From Streptomyces spectabilis (GTDB lineage: Bacteria; Actinomycetota; Actinomycetes; Streptomycetales; Streptomycetaceae), in the NCBI RefSeq assembly GCF_008704795.1, contig NZ_CP023690.1, positions 1 through 64,000 on the forward strand: a DNA stretch of 64,000 nucleotides, given 5' to 3'. A program made the position numbers and the translations under genes. This document shows, piece after piece, positions 51,405-61,492 of the stretch (position 1 is the stretch's first letter; each line of letters starts with the position of its first letter). A model generated the notes under the pieces. The model was not told where the DNA came from. It saw only the letters and a list, made by a program, of their open reading frames with translations, and did not search any database.

Positions 51405-51645
51405 GCCCTGCACGGTAGGAAGGGTTCCGGTGGCGGGGGAAGCGCGACTTCCCACTGTCGCAGCCATCGTGGCGGGGCGGGCCGGAGCGCCTGTTCCCTT
51501 GGCGCTGCCGGGTGTGCCCCGCCCGGGGTGGTGACGGTCCGTCACCGCGCTGGTGTCGTAGGCCCGTTGGGCCGGTGGGCCGGGGATACGGGGGTGTGCC
51601 GGGGGGCTGCCGCGCGGCCGGCCGGGCGTGGCCGACACCGCGAAG

Positions 51646-51661
51646 AAGCTTTTCTGAAAGC
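51646..51661. promoter_or_regulatory. Operator-like 16-bp repeat, copy 1
   Basis: AAGCTTTTCTGAAAGC contains the imperfect palindrome GCTTT-TCTG-AAAGC. The identical 16-mer recurs at 51791-51806, 145 bases on in the same orientation. This copy lies nearer the leftward CMD gene in the 526-bp divergent region 51405-51930. Both copies are in the only AT-rich patches there, so they probably bind a cluster regulator. Confidence 0.55.
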
Positions 51662-51790
51662 GTCTGAACCCTGTGAGTCCATCCGCTCTTCAACGAGCCC
51701 TCGGTGCTGAACCTCCGTACTTGTGGGGGTTGTTGACGGTTCGGTGATGCCCAGTTCGCCTCGTATCGCGGCCAACTCTTGACATCAAGA

Positions 51791-51806
51791 AAGCTTTTCT
51801 GAAAGC
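51791..51806 (+). promoter_or_regulatory. Operator-like 16-bp repeat, copy 2, next to a TTGACA box
   Basis: The same AAGCTTTTCTGAAAGC lies immediately after TTGACA at 51779-51784, a consensus -35 element for the rightward operon starting at 51931. TATTTAT follows at 51807-51813, although the spacing to TTGACA is longer than the ideal 17-18. A bound regulator here would overlap RNA polymerase. The candidate regulator in this window is the HTH-MarR protein at 42668, but an off-window regulator is equally possible. Confidence 0.55.
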
Positions 51807-51930
51807 TATTTATGGGTGCGCTTCCCCTGGCCGCACCTCCCTGCCCGCGATGCCCGCCCAGGCCTGAGCGCGCCACCGGCTCAGGCCTGCACCGTTTCCA
51901 CCCCACCCTGACGAATGGGCTGAACCCACC

Positions 51931-53016
51931 ATGACCGCACTGCTCCCGCACGCCCCCTTGAGCCCCCTGGGCACCGATGCCGACACCCATCTGCGCCAGA
52001 CGCTGCGCTGGCACTTCGGCGCCGCGACCGGCTCGCCGTTCTGGCTGCGCACCGCCCCCGCCCTCGGCTTCGACCCGGTCCGCGACATCCGCACCCTGGC
52101 CGACCTGCGCCGCTTCCCCGACCTCAGTGACCAGCTGCGCACCGTGGCCGTGGAGGACCTGATCCCGGCCGGGCACACCGGGCCGCCCTTCGAGGTCTTC
52201 GAGTCCGGCGGCACCCTCGGCGCCCCCAAGCGCGTCGTCGACAGCGCCTCGCGCGGCCTGAACGTCGACTGGGTCAGCACCGTCCTGGACGCCCACGGCT
52301 TCCCCGCCACCGGCAACTGGCTGCACGTGGGCCCCACCGGGCCGCACGTCGTGGGGCGCACCATCCGCCAGCTGGCGCAGAGCCGCGGCGGGGTGGCCTT
52401 CACGGTCGACTTCGACCCGCGCTGGGTCAAGCGCCTGCTGGGCTCCGGCCGCACCGACCTGGCCGGCGAGTACCGCTCCTACCTCCTGGACCAGGTCGAG
52501 CTGATCGTGCAGTCCCAGGACATCAAGGTCTTGTTCATCACCCCGCCGGTCCTGGAGGCGCTGGTGGCCCGGCCCGAGCTGTACGAGCGGCTCGCGGCCG
52601 GCCTGGAGGGCATCGTGTGGGCGGGCACGTCCATCAGCGCGGAGTCGCTGCGCCAGCTGGAGGAGACGTTCTTCCCGCGGGCGCGCATCGCCGCCATCTA
52701 CGGCAACACCCTGATGGGCATCGCCCCGCAGCGCCCCCGCCAGGACGGCGACGTCCACCCGGCCGTCTTCCGGCCGTTCTTCCCGCAGTCCGTGGTCGAG
52801 CTCGTCGACGGCCCGGGCGGGGCGCCGGTGGCCTACGGCGAGCGCGGCCAGGTCCTGGTGCACCTGCTCAGCCGCGACATGTTCCTGCCCAACGTGCTGG
52901 AGCGGGACACCGCGATCCGGGTCCGCCCCGCGCCCGGCGACACCGTCGACGGGCTCGCCGACATCGCCCCGCTGCCCTCCCAGGGCGGCACCCGCGTCAT
53001 CGAGGGGGTCTACTGA
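51931..53016 (+). CDS. LuxE/GriD-like aryl-acid activating enzyme (361 aa)
   Basis: The protein matches the acyl-protein synthetase (LuxE) branch of adenylate-forming enzymes: SGGTLGAPKRV near residues 92-102 is the phosphate loop, NWLHVGPTGPHVVGRT and VLFITPPVLEALV follow, and IVWAGTSISAESLRQLEETFFP and YGNTLMGIAP complete the nucleotide site. In Streptomyces griseus, GriD of this type works with GriC to reduce an amino-hydroxybenzoate to its aldehyde. Here the stop overlaps the LuxC-like start by one base (TGATG), so the two are coupled. It probably makes an aryl-adenylate or acyl-enzyme from an aminobenzoate. Weak ribosome site. Confidence 0.75.
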   Translation: MTALLPHAPLSPLGTDADTHLRQTLRWHFGAATGSPFWLRTAPALGFDPVRDIRTLADLRRFPDLSDQLRTVAVEDLIPAGHTGPPFEVFESGGTLGAPKRVVDSASRGLNVDWVSTVLDAHGFPATGNWLHVGPTGPHVVGRTIRQLAQSRGGVAFTVDFDPRWVKRLLGSGRTDLAGEYRSYLLDQVELIVQSQDIKVLFITPPVLEALVARPELYERLAAGLEGIVWAGTSISAESLRQLEETFFPRARIAAIYGNTLMGIAPQRPRQDGDVHPAVFRPFFPQSVVELVDGPGGAPVAYGERGQVLVHLLSRDMFLPNVLERDTAIRVRPAPGDTVDGLADIAPLPSQGGTRVIEGVY

Positions 53017-54395
53017 TGACACCCCCCGTGACCGCCCCGCCCGCCGTCGTCCGGCTCAACCCGGTCATCGCCGGCAGCGAGGTCGACAGCCGCGACACGG
53101 CCGAACTGACGGGCGTGGACGGCCAGGTGGTCGCCGAGGTCGGCCTGGCCCCGCGCCTGCTCGCCCAGGCCGCCGTGCAGCGGGTGCGCGCCCACGCCGG
53201 CGCCCCCGCCCCCGCGGCGGAGCTGTTCGCCGCCGCCGGGGAGCTGTTCGCCACCGCCGCCCTGGACGGCGAGAGCCCCGCGGAGTACCAGCGGCGGGTC
53301 GCGGCGGCCACCGGCTCCCCGCGCGCCGCCGTCGAGCGCGCCACCGCCTCCATCCGCGCCGCCCTGGCCCGCATCGAGGACCTCAACTCCGCCGAGCTGC
53401 CCGCCCCCTTCGCCGAGGGCGGCTTCGCCCGCCACTGGGTGCCGCGCGGGAAGGTCCTGGCCGTCGTCGTGCCCAACAACCACCCCGAGCCCAACGTCAC
53501 CTGGGTGCGCGCCCTCTCGCTCGGCTACAGCGTGCTGCTGCGCCCCGGCAGCAAGGACCCCTTCACCCCCCGCCGGCTCACCGCCGCCCTGCTCCGGGCC
53601 GGACTGCCCCCGCACCGGCTCGCCTTCCTGCCCGGCGGCCACGACCTGGGCGACCACCTGCTCGACCAGGCCGACCTGGGCATCGTCTACGGCGGCCCGG
53701 ACGCGGCCGCCCGCTACGGCAACCGGCGCGACATCCTGGTGCGCGGCCCCGGCCGCAGCAAGGCCCTGGTGGACGCCGCCAGTGCCGCCGCCCTGCCCGA
53801 CAGCCTCACCCGGTGGATCGCCGACGACGGCGGCGTGCGCTGCAACAACATCTCCGCCGTCCTCACCTCCGGCGACGCCGGCGAACTCGCCGACGCCCTG
53901 GCCCGGCGCCTGGCCGCCCTCGACGTGCACCCCGTCACCTCGGCGAAGGCACTGCTGCCCGCCACCACCAAGACCAACGCCGAGGCGCTTGCCCCCTACC
54001 TCGCCGACCTCGCCGCCCAGGGCACCGACCACTCCAGCGCGCTGTACCCGGACGGCCCGCTGAGCGTCCTTCCCGACACCAGCGTCGTCCTGCGCCCGCT
54101 GGTGATCTCCGTGGACGACCCGCACCACGCCCTGCTCGGCACCGAACTGCCCTTCCCCTTCGTCGTCGTCGCCCCCTGGCGCGAGGAACACGGCACCGCC
54201 CCCCTGCGCGACTCCCTGGTGGTCAGCCTCAACGGCCGCCACACCCGCCTGGCCGAGGAACTCCTGCGCGAACCGAGCGTCCGCAAGGTCACCACCGGGG
54301 ACGTCCGGCCCTGGCTCTCACGCCCCGAACTGCCCCACGACGGCAGCCTCGCCGGATTCCTCCTCGAACCCAAAGCCCTCATCCACGCCACCTGA
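53016..54395 (+). CDS. LuxC/GriC-like acyl reductase, aldehyde-dehydrogenase fold (459 aa)
   Basis: It belongs to the LuxC acyl-reductase family. The NADPH region is KVLAVVVPNNHPEPNVTWV, with SVLLRPGSKDPFTPRRL after it, and the catalytic cysteine is C276 in DDGGVRCNNISAV. The end (LPFPFVVVAPW, LVVSLNGRHTRLAEELL) is family-like. It reduces the activated aromatic acyl group delivered by the LuxE-like partner to an aldehyde. The ATG overlaps the partner's stop. Homologues GriC/GriD act on 3-amino-4-hydroxybenzoate in grixazone biosynthesis; 4-aminobenzoate derivatives are the likely substrate here. Confidence 0.75.
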   Translation: MTPPVTAPPAVVRLNPVIAGSEVDSRDTAELTGVDGQVVAEVGLAPRLLAQAAVQRVRAHAGAPAPAAELFAAAGELFATAALDGESPAEYQRRVAAATGSPRAAVERATASIRAALARIEDLNSAELPAPFAEGGFARHWVPRGKVLAVVVPNNHPEPNVTWVRALSLGYSVLLRPGSKDPFTPRRLTAALLRAGLPPHRLAFLPGGHDLGDHLLDQADLGIVYGGPDAAARYGNRRDILVRGPGRSKALVDAASAAALPDSLTRWIADDGGVRCNNISAVLTSGDAGELADALARRLAALDVHPVTSAKALLPATTKTNAEALAPYLADLAAQGTDHSSALYPDGPLSVLPDTSVVLRPLVISVDDPHHALLGTELPFPFVVVAPWREEHGTAPLRDSLVVSLNGRHTRLAEELLREPSVRKVTTGDVRPWLSRPELPHDGSLAGFLLEPKALIHAT

Positions 54396-54546
54396 CCCCC
54401 TCCCCCCCGTCCGCACCGGCCGGTGCCCCGCCCCGCTGACGGCACCGGCCCCGACCCCCGCACCGCCCGCCCGCCCGCGCCCGCCGCCCGCGGCACACCC
54501 CGTGCCCACGGCCCCCCCTTTTCCTTCCGAAATGAGACGACCCGCC

Positions 54547-55893
<1,347 letters not shown>

Positions 55894-55936
55894 CCCGCCC
55901 CCGCCCCCCTTCCTGCCCGCGCCCGACGGAGCCGTG

Positions 55937-58159
55937 ATGAAGACCCTCCTGATCGACAACTACGACTCGTACACCTACAACCTCTTCCAGCTCATCGCCG
56001 AGGTCAACGGCGAAGAACCCGACGTGGTGACCAACGACGCCCCCGGCGCCGCCGACCTCGACCTCAGCGCCTACGACAACGTCGTGATCTCCCCCGGCCC
56101 CGGCCACCCCGGCCGCGCCGAGGACTTCGGCGCCAGCGCCCGCATCATCGAACGCGCGACCATCCCCGTCCTGGGCGTGTGCCTGGGCCACCAGGGCATC
56201 GCCGCCGCCGCGGGCGCGCTCATCACCCGCGCCCCCCAGGCCCGCCACGGCTACCTCAGCCAGGTCACCCACACCGCCCGGGAGGTCTTCGCCGACCTGC
56301 CGCAGGACTTCACCGCCGTGCGCTACCACTCCCTGGCCATCGCCGAGCCGCTGCCCGCCGCCCTGGAGGCCACCGCCTGGGCCGAGGACGGCGTGATCAT
56401 GGCCGTGCGCCACCGCGAACGGCCGCTGTGGGGCGTGCAGTTCCACCCCGAGTCGGTCTCCACCCAGTACGGCCACCAGATGCTCGCCAACTTCCGCGAC
56501 CTGACCCTCGCCCACCAGGCCCGCCACCCGCACACCGCCCCCCGGCCCGCCACCCCCGCCGACACCACCGACACCACCGACACCACCGACACCGCCGCCG
56601 ACGCCGCGCAGCGGGCCGCCGCCCCCGCCGCGGGCGCGCCCTACCAGCTGCACCTGCGCATCCTGGAAAAGGAGATCGACACCGAGAGCGCCTTCACCCA
56701 CCTCTACGGCACCACCGACGCCCCGGTGTTCTGGCTCGACAGCGCCCTGGCCGAGGCCGGCCGCGCCCGGTTCTCCTTCTTCGGCGACGCCTCGGGGCCC
56801 CTGGCCGAGACCGTGCGCTACCGCACCGGCCAGGGCCACGTCGAGGTCACCCCCACCGGCGCCGCCACCCGGCACGTGCCCGGCACCGTCTTCGACTACC
56901 TGCAAAGCGAACTGCGCACCCGTCAGACCACCGCCCCCCACCTGCCCTTCGACTTCACCGGCGGCTACGTCGGCTACTTCGGCTACGAACTCAAGGGCGA
57001 CCTGGGCGCCACCAACAAGCACCGCGCCCCCACCCCGGACGCCGTCTGGCTCTTCGCCGACCGCTTCATCGCCGTCGACCACCACGACAACACCACCTAC
57101 CTGGCCGCCCTCAGCCGCACCGGCCGCAGCCACGGGGCGGGCGGCGCCGAGGACGCCGTGCGCTGGCTGGAGGCGACCGCCGCGGCCCTGCTGGCCCTGC
57201 CCCCGCGCCGGCCCTCCCCTGCCGCCGAGCCCAGCACCGCCCCCGTCGAGCCCTGGCTGGTCCACGACGCCGACGCCTACGCCGCCCGCATCGCCGACAT
57301 CCACCAGCAGCTGCGCGCCGGCGAAAGCTACGAAGTCTGCCTCACCAACGCCGCCTGGGCACCGGCCGCCCCCCGCAGCGGCCTGGACTTCTACCGCACC
57401 CTGCGCCACGTCAACCCCGCCCCCTACGCCTCCTACCTGCGCCTGGGCGACGACGTCGAGATCGCCGGCTCCTCCCCCGAACGCTTCCTGACCATCGACC
57501 GCACCGGCACCGTCGAAACCAAACCGATCAAGGGCACCGTCCCGCGCAGCGACGACCCCCGCGAGGACCGCCGGCTGCGCGACTCCCTGACCGACAGCGC
57601 CAAGACCCGCGCCGAGAACCTCATGATCGTCGACCTGCTCCGCAACGACCTCGGCCGCGTCAGCAAGGTCGGATCCGTGCACGTGCCCCGCCTGATGGCC
57701 ACCGAGAGCTACCGCACCGTCCACCAGCTCGTCTCCACCATCCGCGGCACCCTGCGCGAGGACACCGACGCCATCGACGCCGTGCGCGCCTGCTTCCCCG
57801 GCGGCTCCATGACCGGCGCCCCCAAGCGCCGCACCATGGAGATCATCGAGTCCCTGGAGACCGAGGCCCGCGGCGTCTACTCCGGCTCCATCGGCTGGCT
57901 GTCCACCAACGGCACCGCCGACCTGAACATCGTCATCCGCACCGCCGTGCGCATCGGCGACCAGTGGCGCATCGGCGCCGGCGGCGCCATCGTCCTGGAC
58001 TCCGACGCCGAGGACGAGTACCAGGAAATGCTCCTGAAGGCCGCCGCCCCGCTGCGCGCCCTGCACCACACCGCCCCCGCCCCGCACACCCCCGGCACGG
58101 CCGGGCCGGACGCGGCGCCCGAGCCCGCGGAGGTGCCCGACGTGCCGGCCGCGGTCTGA
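55937..58159 (+). CDS. pabAB: Fused aminodeoxychorismate synthase, PabA-PabB (740 aa)
   Basis: Residues 1-195 are a class I glutamine amidotransferase (C82 in LGVCLGHQG, GVQFHPES). After a linker with a repeated Thr-Asp motif comes the chorismate-binding domain (about 230-710) with GSSPERFLTI, TRAENLMIVDLLRND, GGSMTGAPKRRTMEIIE and YSGSIGW. The decisive motif is KPIKGTVPR with K532: this lysine marks aminodeoxychorismate synthase, whereas anthranilate synthase has alanine there. It makes 4-amino-4-deoxychorismate from chorismate and glutamine, as in candicidin-type clusters. GGAG sits 5 bases before the ATG at 55937; a GTG at 55934 is adjacent. Confidence 0.88.
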   Translation: MKTLLIDNYDSYTYNLFQLIAEVNGEEPDVVTNDAPGAADLDLSAYDNVVISPGPGHPGRAEDFGASARIIERATIPVLGVCLGHQGIAAAAGALITRAPQARHGYLSQVTHTAREVFADLPQDFTAVRYHSLAIAEPLPAALEATAWAEDGVIMAVRHRERPLWGVQFHPESVSTQYGHQMLANFRDLTLAHQARHPHTAPRPATPADTTDTTDTTDTAADAAQRAAAPAAGAPYQLHLRILEKEIDTESAFTHLYGTTDAPVFWLDSALAEAGRARFSFFGDASGPLAETVRYRTGQGHVEVTPTGAATRHVPGTVFDYLQSELRTRQTTAPHLPFDFTGGYVGYFGYELKGDLGATNKHRAPTPDAVWLFADRFIAVDHHDNTTYLAALSRTGRSHGAGGAEDAVRWLEATAAALLALPPRRPSPAAEPSTAPVEPWLVHDADAYAARIADIHQQLRAGESYEVCLTNAAWAPAAPRSGLDFYRTLRHVNPAPYASYLRLGDDVEIAGSSPERFLTIDRTGTVETKPIKGTVPRSDDPREDRRLRDSLTDSAKTRAENLMIVDLLRNDLGRVSKVGSVHVPRLMATESYRTVHQLVSTIRGTLREDTDAIDAVRACFPGGSMTGAPKRRTMEIIESLETEARGVYSGSIGWLSTNGTADLNIVIRTAVRIGDQWRIGAGGAIVLDSDAEDEYQEMLLKAAAPLRALHHTAPAPHTPGTAGPDAAPEPAEVPDVPAAV

Positions 58160-58298
58160 GCCCCGCCCCGCCCCCCGCCCGGGGCCAAGGCCCCCCGGCA
58201 GCACCCGCCCTGGCCCCCGCCCCCGCCACCCCCGCGCCGCCCCCGGCCCGCCCCCCGAAGGGGCGCGGCGCACACCCAGAACAGGAACCCCACCCGCC

Positions 58299-59780
58299 AT
58301 GAACATGGCCGCAGACCTGGCCCGCCGGGCCGCCCGCAACAGGTGGCTCCAGCGGCCCGCCTACCACGAGGACGGCCACACCCTCACCCACGGCCGCCTG
58401 CACCGCCTGGCCGCCCAGGCCGCCACCGTCCTGGCCGGCGCCGGCATCGGCCCCGGCACCCGCGTCCTGATCGCCCTGCCCGACACCGTCGCCTGGATCA
58501 CCGCGTTCCTGGCCACCGCCCGCCTCGGCGGCGTCGCCGTCCTGGCCAACCCCCACCTGGCCGCAGGCGAACACGCCCACATCGTGGCCGACGCCCGCCC
58601 CCGCCTGGCCCTCACCGACGCCCCCCTCGCCCCCCGCTTCACCGCCCTGGCCCACCTCACCGGCGAGGAACTCCTGCACCGGGCCGCCGCCGCACCGCCC
58701 GCCCGGCCCGCCGACCTCGACCCCGGCCACGCCCTCTACATCCAGTACACCTCCGGCACCACCGGCGCCCCCAAAGGCGTCATCCACCGCCAGAGCGACC
58801 CCGAGCGCTACTACACCGGCGCCGGCGCCCAGCTCCTGGACATCGGCGAGAGCGACGTCAACCTGTCCGTCTCCAAACTGTTCTTCGCCTACGGCCTGGG
58901 CAACTCCCTGGCCTTCCCCCTGTACTCGGGCGGCTCCGCCGTCCTGCTGCCCGCCCCGCCCCGCCCCGCGGCCATCGCCGCCCTGGCCGCCCGCCACCAC
59001 GTCACCCACCTGCACGCGGTCCCCTCCGCCTACGCCGCCCTGCTCAGCCACGGCGATGCGGCCGCCTTCAGCCGCCTGCGCGCCGCCGTCTCCGCCGGCG
59101 AACGCCTCAGCCCCGCCCTGGCCGCCCGCATCACCGCCCACCTGGAGGCCCCCGTCCTGGACCAGCTCGGCTCCACCGAAGCCGGCCACGCCTTCAGCTC
59201 CAACAGCCTCACCCGCCACACCCCCGGCACCGTCGGCACCCCCGTGCCCGGCTTCGAACTCCAGCTGCGCGACCGCCACCACACCCCGGTACCCGACGGC
59301 ACCGAAGGCGACCTGTGGGTCCGCGGCCCCACCCTCATGCCCCACTACCTCAACCGGCCCGAGGAAACCGCCCGCACCCTCGTCGACGGCTGGCTGGCCA
59401 CCCGCGACCGCGCCGTACGCAACCCCGACGGCACCTACACCCACCGCGGCCGCGCCGACGACCTGGAGATGGTCGGCGGCATCACCATCTCCCCCACCGA
59501 GGTCGAAGAAGTCCTCGCCGCCCACCCGGCCGTGCGCGACGTCGCCGTCGCCTCCCTGCCCAACGCCGACGGCGCCACCAAACTCCGCGCCTTCGTCGTC
59601 CCCCACCACCCCCAACACGCCGACGGCCTGGAAGCCGAACTGACCGCCCTGGCCCGCACCCGCCTGGCCCCCTTCAAAGTGCCGCGCAGCGTGCAGTTCG
59701 TCGACTCCCTGCCGCGCACCGCCACCGGCAAGCTCCAGCGCTTTTTGATCCGCACCACCACCGCCGCCACCGCCCGCTGA
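58299..59780 (+). CDS. Benzoate-CoA-ligase-like AMP-forming ligase (493 aa)
   Basis: The P-loop YTSGTTGAPKGV begins at residue 150. KLFFAYGLGNSLAFPLYSGG is the block typical of benzoate and hydroxybenzoate CoA ligases. DQLGSTEAGHAF, DLWVRGPTLMPHYLNRPEE and the C-terminal PRTATGKLQRFLI with the catalytic lysine complete it. It should activate an aromatic carboxylate, such as 4-aminobenzoate, to the CoA thioester or adenylate. Adjacent to PabAB and the second ligase, in one orientation; a starter-unit role for assembly enzymes beyond the right edge is possible. Confidence 0.75.
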   Translation: MNMAADLARRAARNRWLQRPAYHEDGHTLTHGRLHRLAAQAATVLAGAGIGPGTRVLIALPDTVAWITAFLATARLGGVAVLANPHLAAGEHAHIVADARPRLALTDAPLAPRFTALAHLTGEELLHRAAAAPPARPADLDPGHALYIQYTSGTTGAPKGVIHRQSDPERYYTGAGAQLLDIGESDVNLSVSKLFFAYGLGNSLAFPLYSGGSAVLLPAPPRPAAIAALAARHHVTHLHAVPSAYAALLSHGDAAAFSRLRAAVSAGERLSPALAARITAHLEAPVLDQLGSTEAGHAFSSNSLTRHTPGTVGTPVPGFELQLRDRHHTPVPDGTEGDLWVRGPTLMPHYLNRPEETARTLVDGWLATRDRAVRNPDGTYTHRGRADDLEMVGGITISPTEVEEVLAAHPAVRDVAVASLPNADGATKLRAFVVPHHPQHADGLEAELTALARTRLAPFKVPRSVQFVDSLPRTATGKLQRFLIRTTTAATAR

Positions 59781-59824
59781 CCGACCCCCCGGCCGCCCCC
59801 GGCCGCCACGAAAGGACACCCCTC

Positions 59825-61423
59825 ATGCCCAGGCTCGCCCTGCCCGAAAAGGCCTTCTACCTCGGCCTGCTGTGGGAGAAGGCCGCCGAGAAGCACGGGC
59901 CCGTGCCCGTCACCCTCGACCAGCCCCTGGCCACCTTCCCCCACGCCGGCACCGACCTGACCTACCGCTCCCTGGCCGACCTCGTCGACGACCTCGCCGC
60001 CCGGCTGTGGCACGTGGGCATCCGCCCCACCGAACGCGTCGCCATCCACAAGGACGACAACTTCGACATCGCCCTGCTGGCCGCCGCCACCGCCCGCATC
60101 GGCGCCGTCCCCGTCGTCCTGTCCGCCGCCCTGAGCGGCGACGTCACCGCCCAGCTCCTGCACCGCCTGGAGCAGCCCTGGCTGGTCAGCGACGCCGCCA
60201 AACTCTCCGGCCCCCTCAGCGGCACCGACCTGAGCGCGCTGGTGCGCGACACCGTCCTGGCCGGCACCGCCGCCCACGGCCGGCTGCGCCTGCTCGCCGA
60301 CATCACCGACGCCCCCCGCCGCGAGCCGGTGCGCCTGCACCGCCGCCAGACCGCCCTGATCACCCACAGCTCCGGCACCACCGGCGTCAACAAGCTCATG
60401 GTCCACAACGCCCGCGCCCTCTTCCACCGGCTGCTGCCCCAGCAGCTCATCGCCTGGCCCATCCGAAGGAAGGAGACCGTCGCGCTCGCCATGAGCTACG
60501 TCCACTCCCGCTTCTACCACTCGCTGGGCGTGTTCCTGAACTACGGCAACCCGCTGGTCATCCTCACCGACCCCGACCCCGACACGGTCGGCCCGATCTT
60601 CACCCGCACCCGCCCCGGCCTGGTGGAGACCCACCCCAACAACTTCATCCAGTGGGAAGACCTCGCCGACGCCCCCGGCGCCCCGCTCTCCAGCGTCCGC
60701 TACTACAGCAGCACCTTCGACGCCATCCACCCCCGCACCATCCAGCGCCTGCTCGCCGCCTCCCACCGCCGCCGCCCCCTGCTGGTCCAGCTCTACGGAC
60801 AGAGCGAGACCGGCCCCATCTCCGGCGCCTGGTACACCCGCAAGAGCGCCGAGAAGAACGACGGCCGCGACGTCGGCTTCGTCCTGCCCGGCTTCATCAA
60901 GCTGCGCGCCGTCGACGACAACGGCCGCCCCGTCCCGCGCGGCCGGGCCGGCCACCTCGAACTGCGCGGCCGCGGCACGATCATGACCTACCTCGGCGAG
61001 GACGAGCGCTACCAAAAGCAGCGCCACGACGGCTGGTGGCGCCTGGGCGACATGGGCTCCCTGCACCGCGGCGGCAGACTCCGCCTCATCGACCGCGAGA
61101 TCGACCAGATCGACACCATCGACAGCAACCTCGAACTCGAGGACGTCCTGATGTCCCGCCTGGACGAACTCCTCGAAGTCATCATCGTGCCCGGCGCCGA
61201 CGACACCCCCGTGCCCGTGATCTGCACCCGCCGCGACGCCCCCCTCGACGAGGACCGCTGGCGACAGGCCACCGCCGGACTGCCCGCCCTGGCCGCCCCC
61301 CTGCACTGGCCCTTCGCCGACGTGCCGCGCACCTCCACCTGGAAGGTCCGCCGCGTGGAGATCACCCGCATGCTCCGCGACGGCCAGACCCCCACCGCCC
61401 CCGCCACCGCCCCCACCGCCTGA
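59825..61423 (+). CDS. Divergent AMP-forming ligase, candidate CreM-like diazotising enzyme (532 aa)
   Basis: The adenylate-forming fold is clear, but the P-loop reads THSSGTTGVNKLMVHN (from residue 180) with VNK where CoA ligases have a PK. The C-terminal catalytic block is PRTSTWKVRRVEI (K507) instead of RTxxGKxxR. SRFYHSLGVFLNYGNPLV and YGQSETGPISGAWY complete the core. In cremeomycin and related pathways, CreM-type members of this superfamily use ATP to couple nitrite with an aromatic amine. The CreD- and CreE-like genes make that role attractive here; a plain acyl-CoA ligase remains possible. AAAGGA precedes the ATG. Confidence 0.55.
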   Translation: MPRLALPEKAFYLGLLWEKAAEKHGPVPVTLDQPLATFPHAGTDLTYRSLADLVDDLAARLWHVGIRPTERVAIHKDDNFDIALLAAATARIGAVPVVLSAALSGDVTAQLLHRLEQPWLVSDAAKLSGPLSGTDLSALVRDTVLAGTAAHGRLRLLADITDAPRREPVRLHRRQTALITHSSGTTGVNKLMVHNARALFHRLLPQQLIAWPIRRKETVALAMSYVHSRFYHSLGVFLNYGNPLVILTDPDPDTVGPIFTRTRPGLVETHPNNFIQWEDLADAPGAPLSSVRYYSSTFDAIHPRTIQRLLAASHRRRPLLVQLYGQSETGPISGAWYTRKSAEKNDGRDVGFVLPGFIKLRAVDDNGRPVPRGRAGHLELRGRGTIMTYLGEDERYQKQRHDGWWRLGDMGSLHRGGRLRLIDREIDQIDTIDSNLELEDVLMSRLDELLEVIIVPGADDTPVPVICTRRDAPLDEDRWRQATAGLPALAAPLHWPFADVPRTSTWKVRRVEITRMLRDGQTPTAPATAPTA

Positions 61424-61492
61424 CCCCCAACTCCCTTACGCGTGCCGCCTCTTGCCGCACCAGCCGCACCTGCCGGAAGGACTGACCAGACC

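Noticed and set aside
55937..58159. Reading the fusion as anthranilate synthase or phenazine-type PhzE
   Set aside because: The motif KPIKGT contains the aminodeoxychorismate-synthase lysine rather than the alanine of anthranilate synthase, the amidotransferase is at the N-terminus, and a PabC-like gene follows. No PhzD, PhzF or PhzB-like gene is seen.
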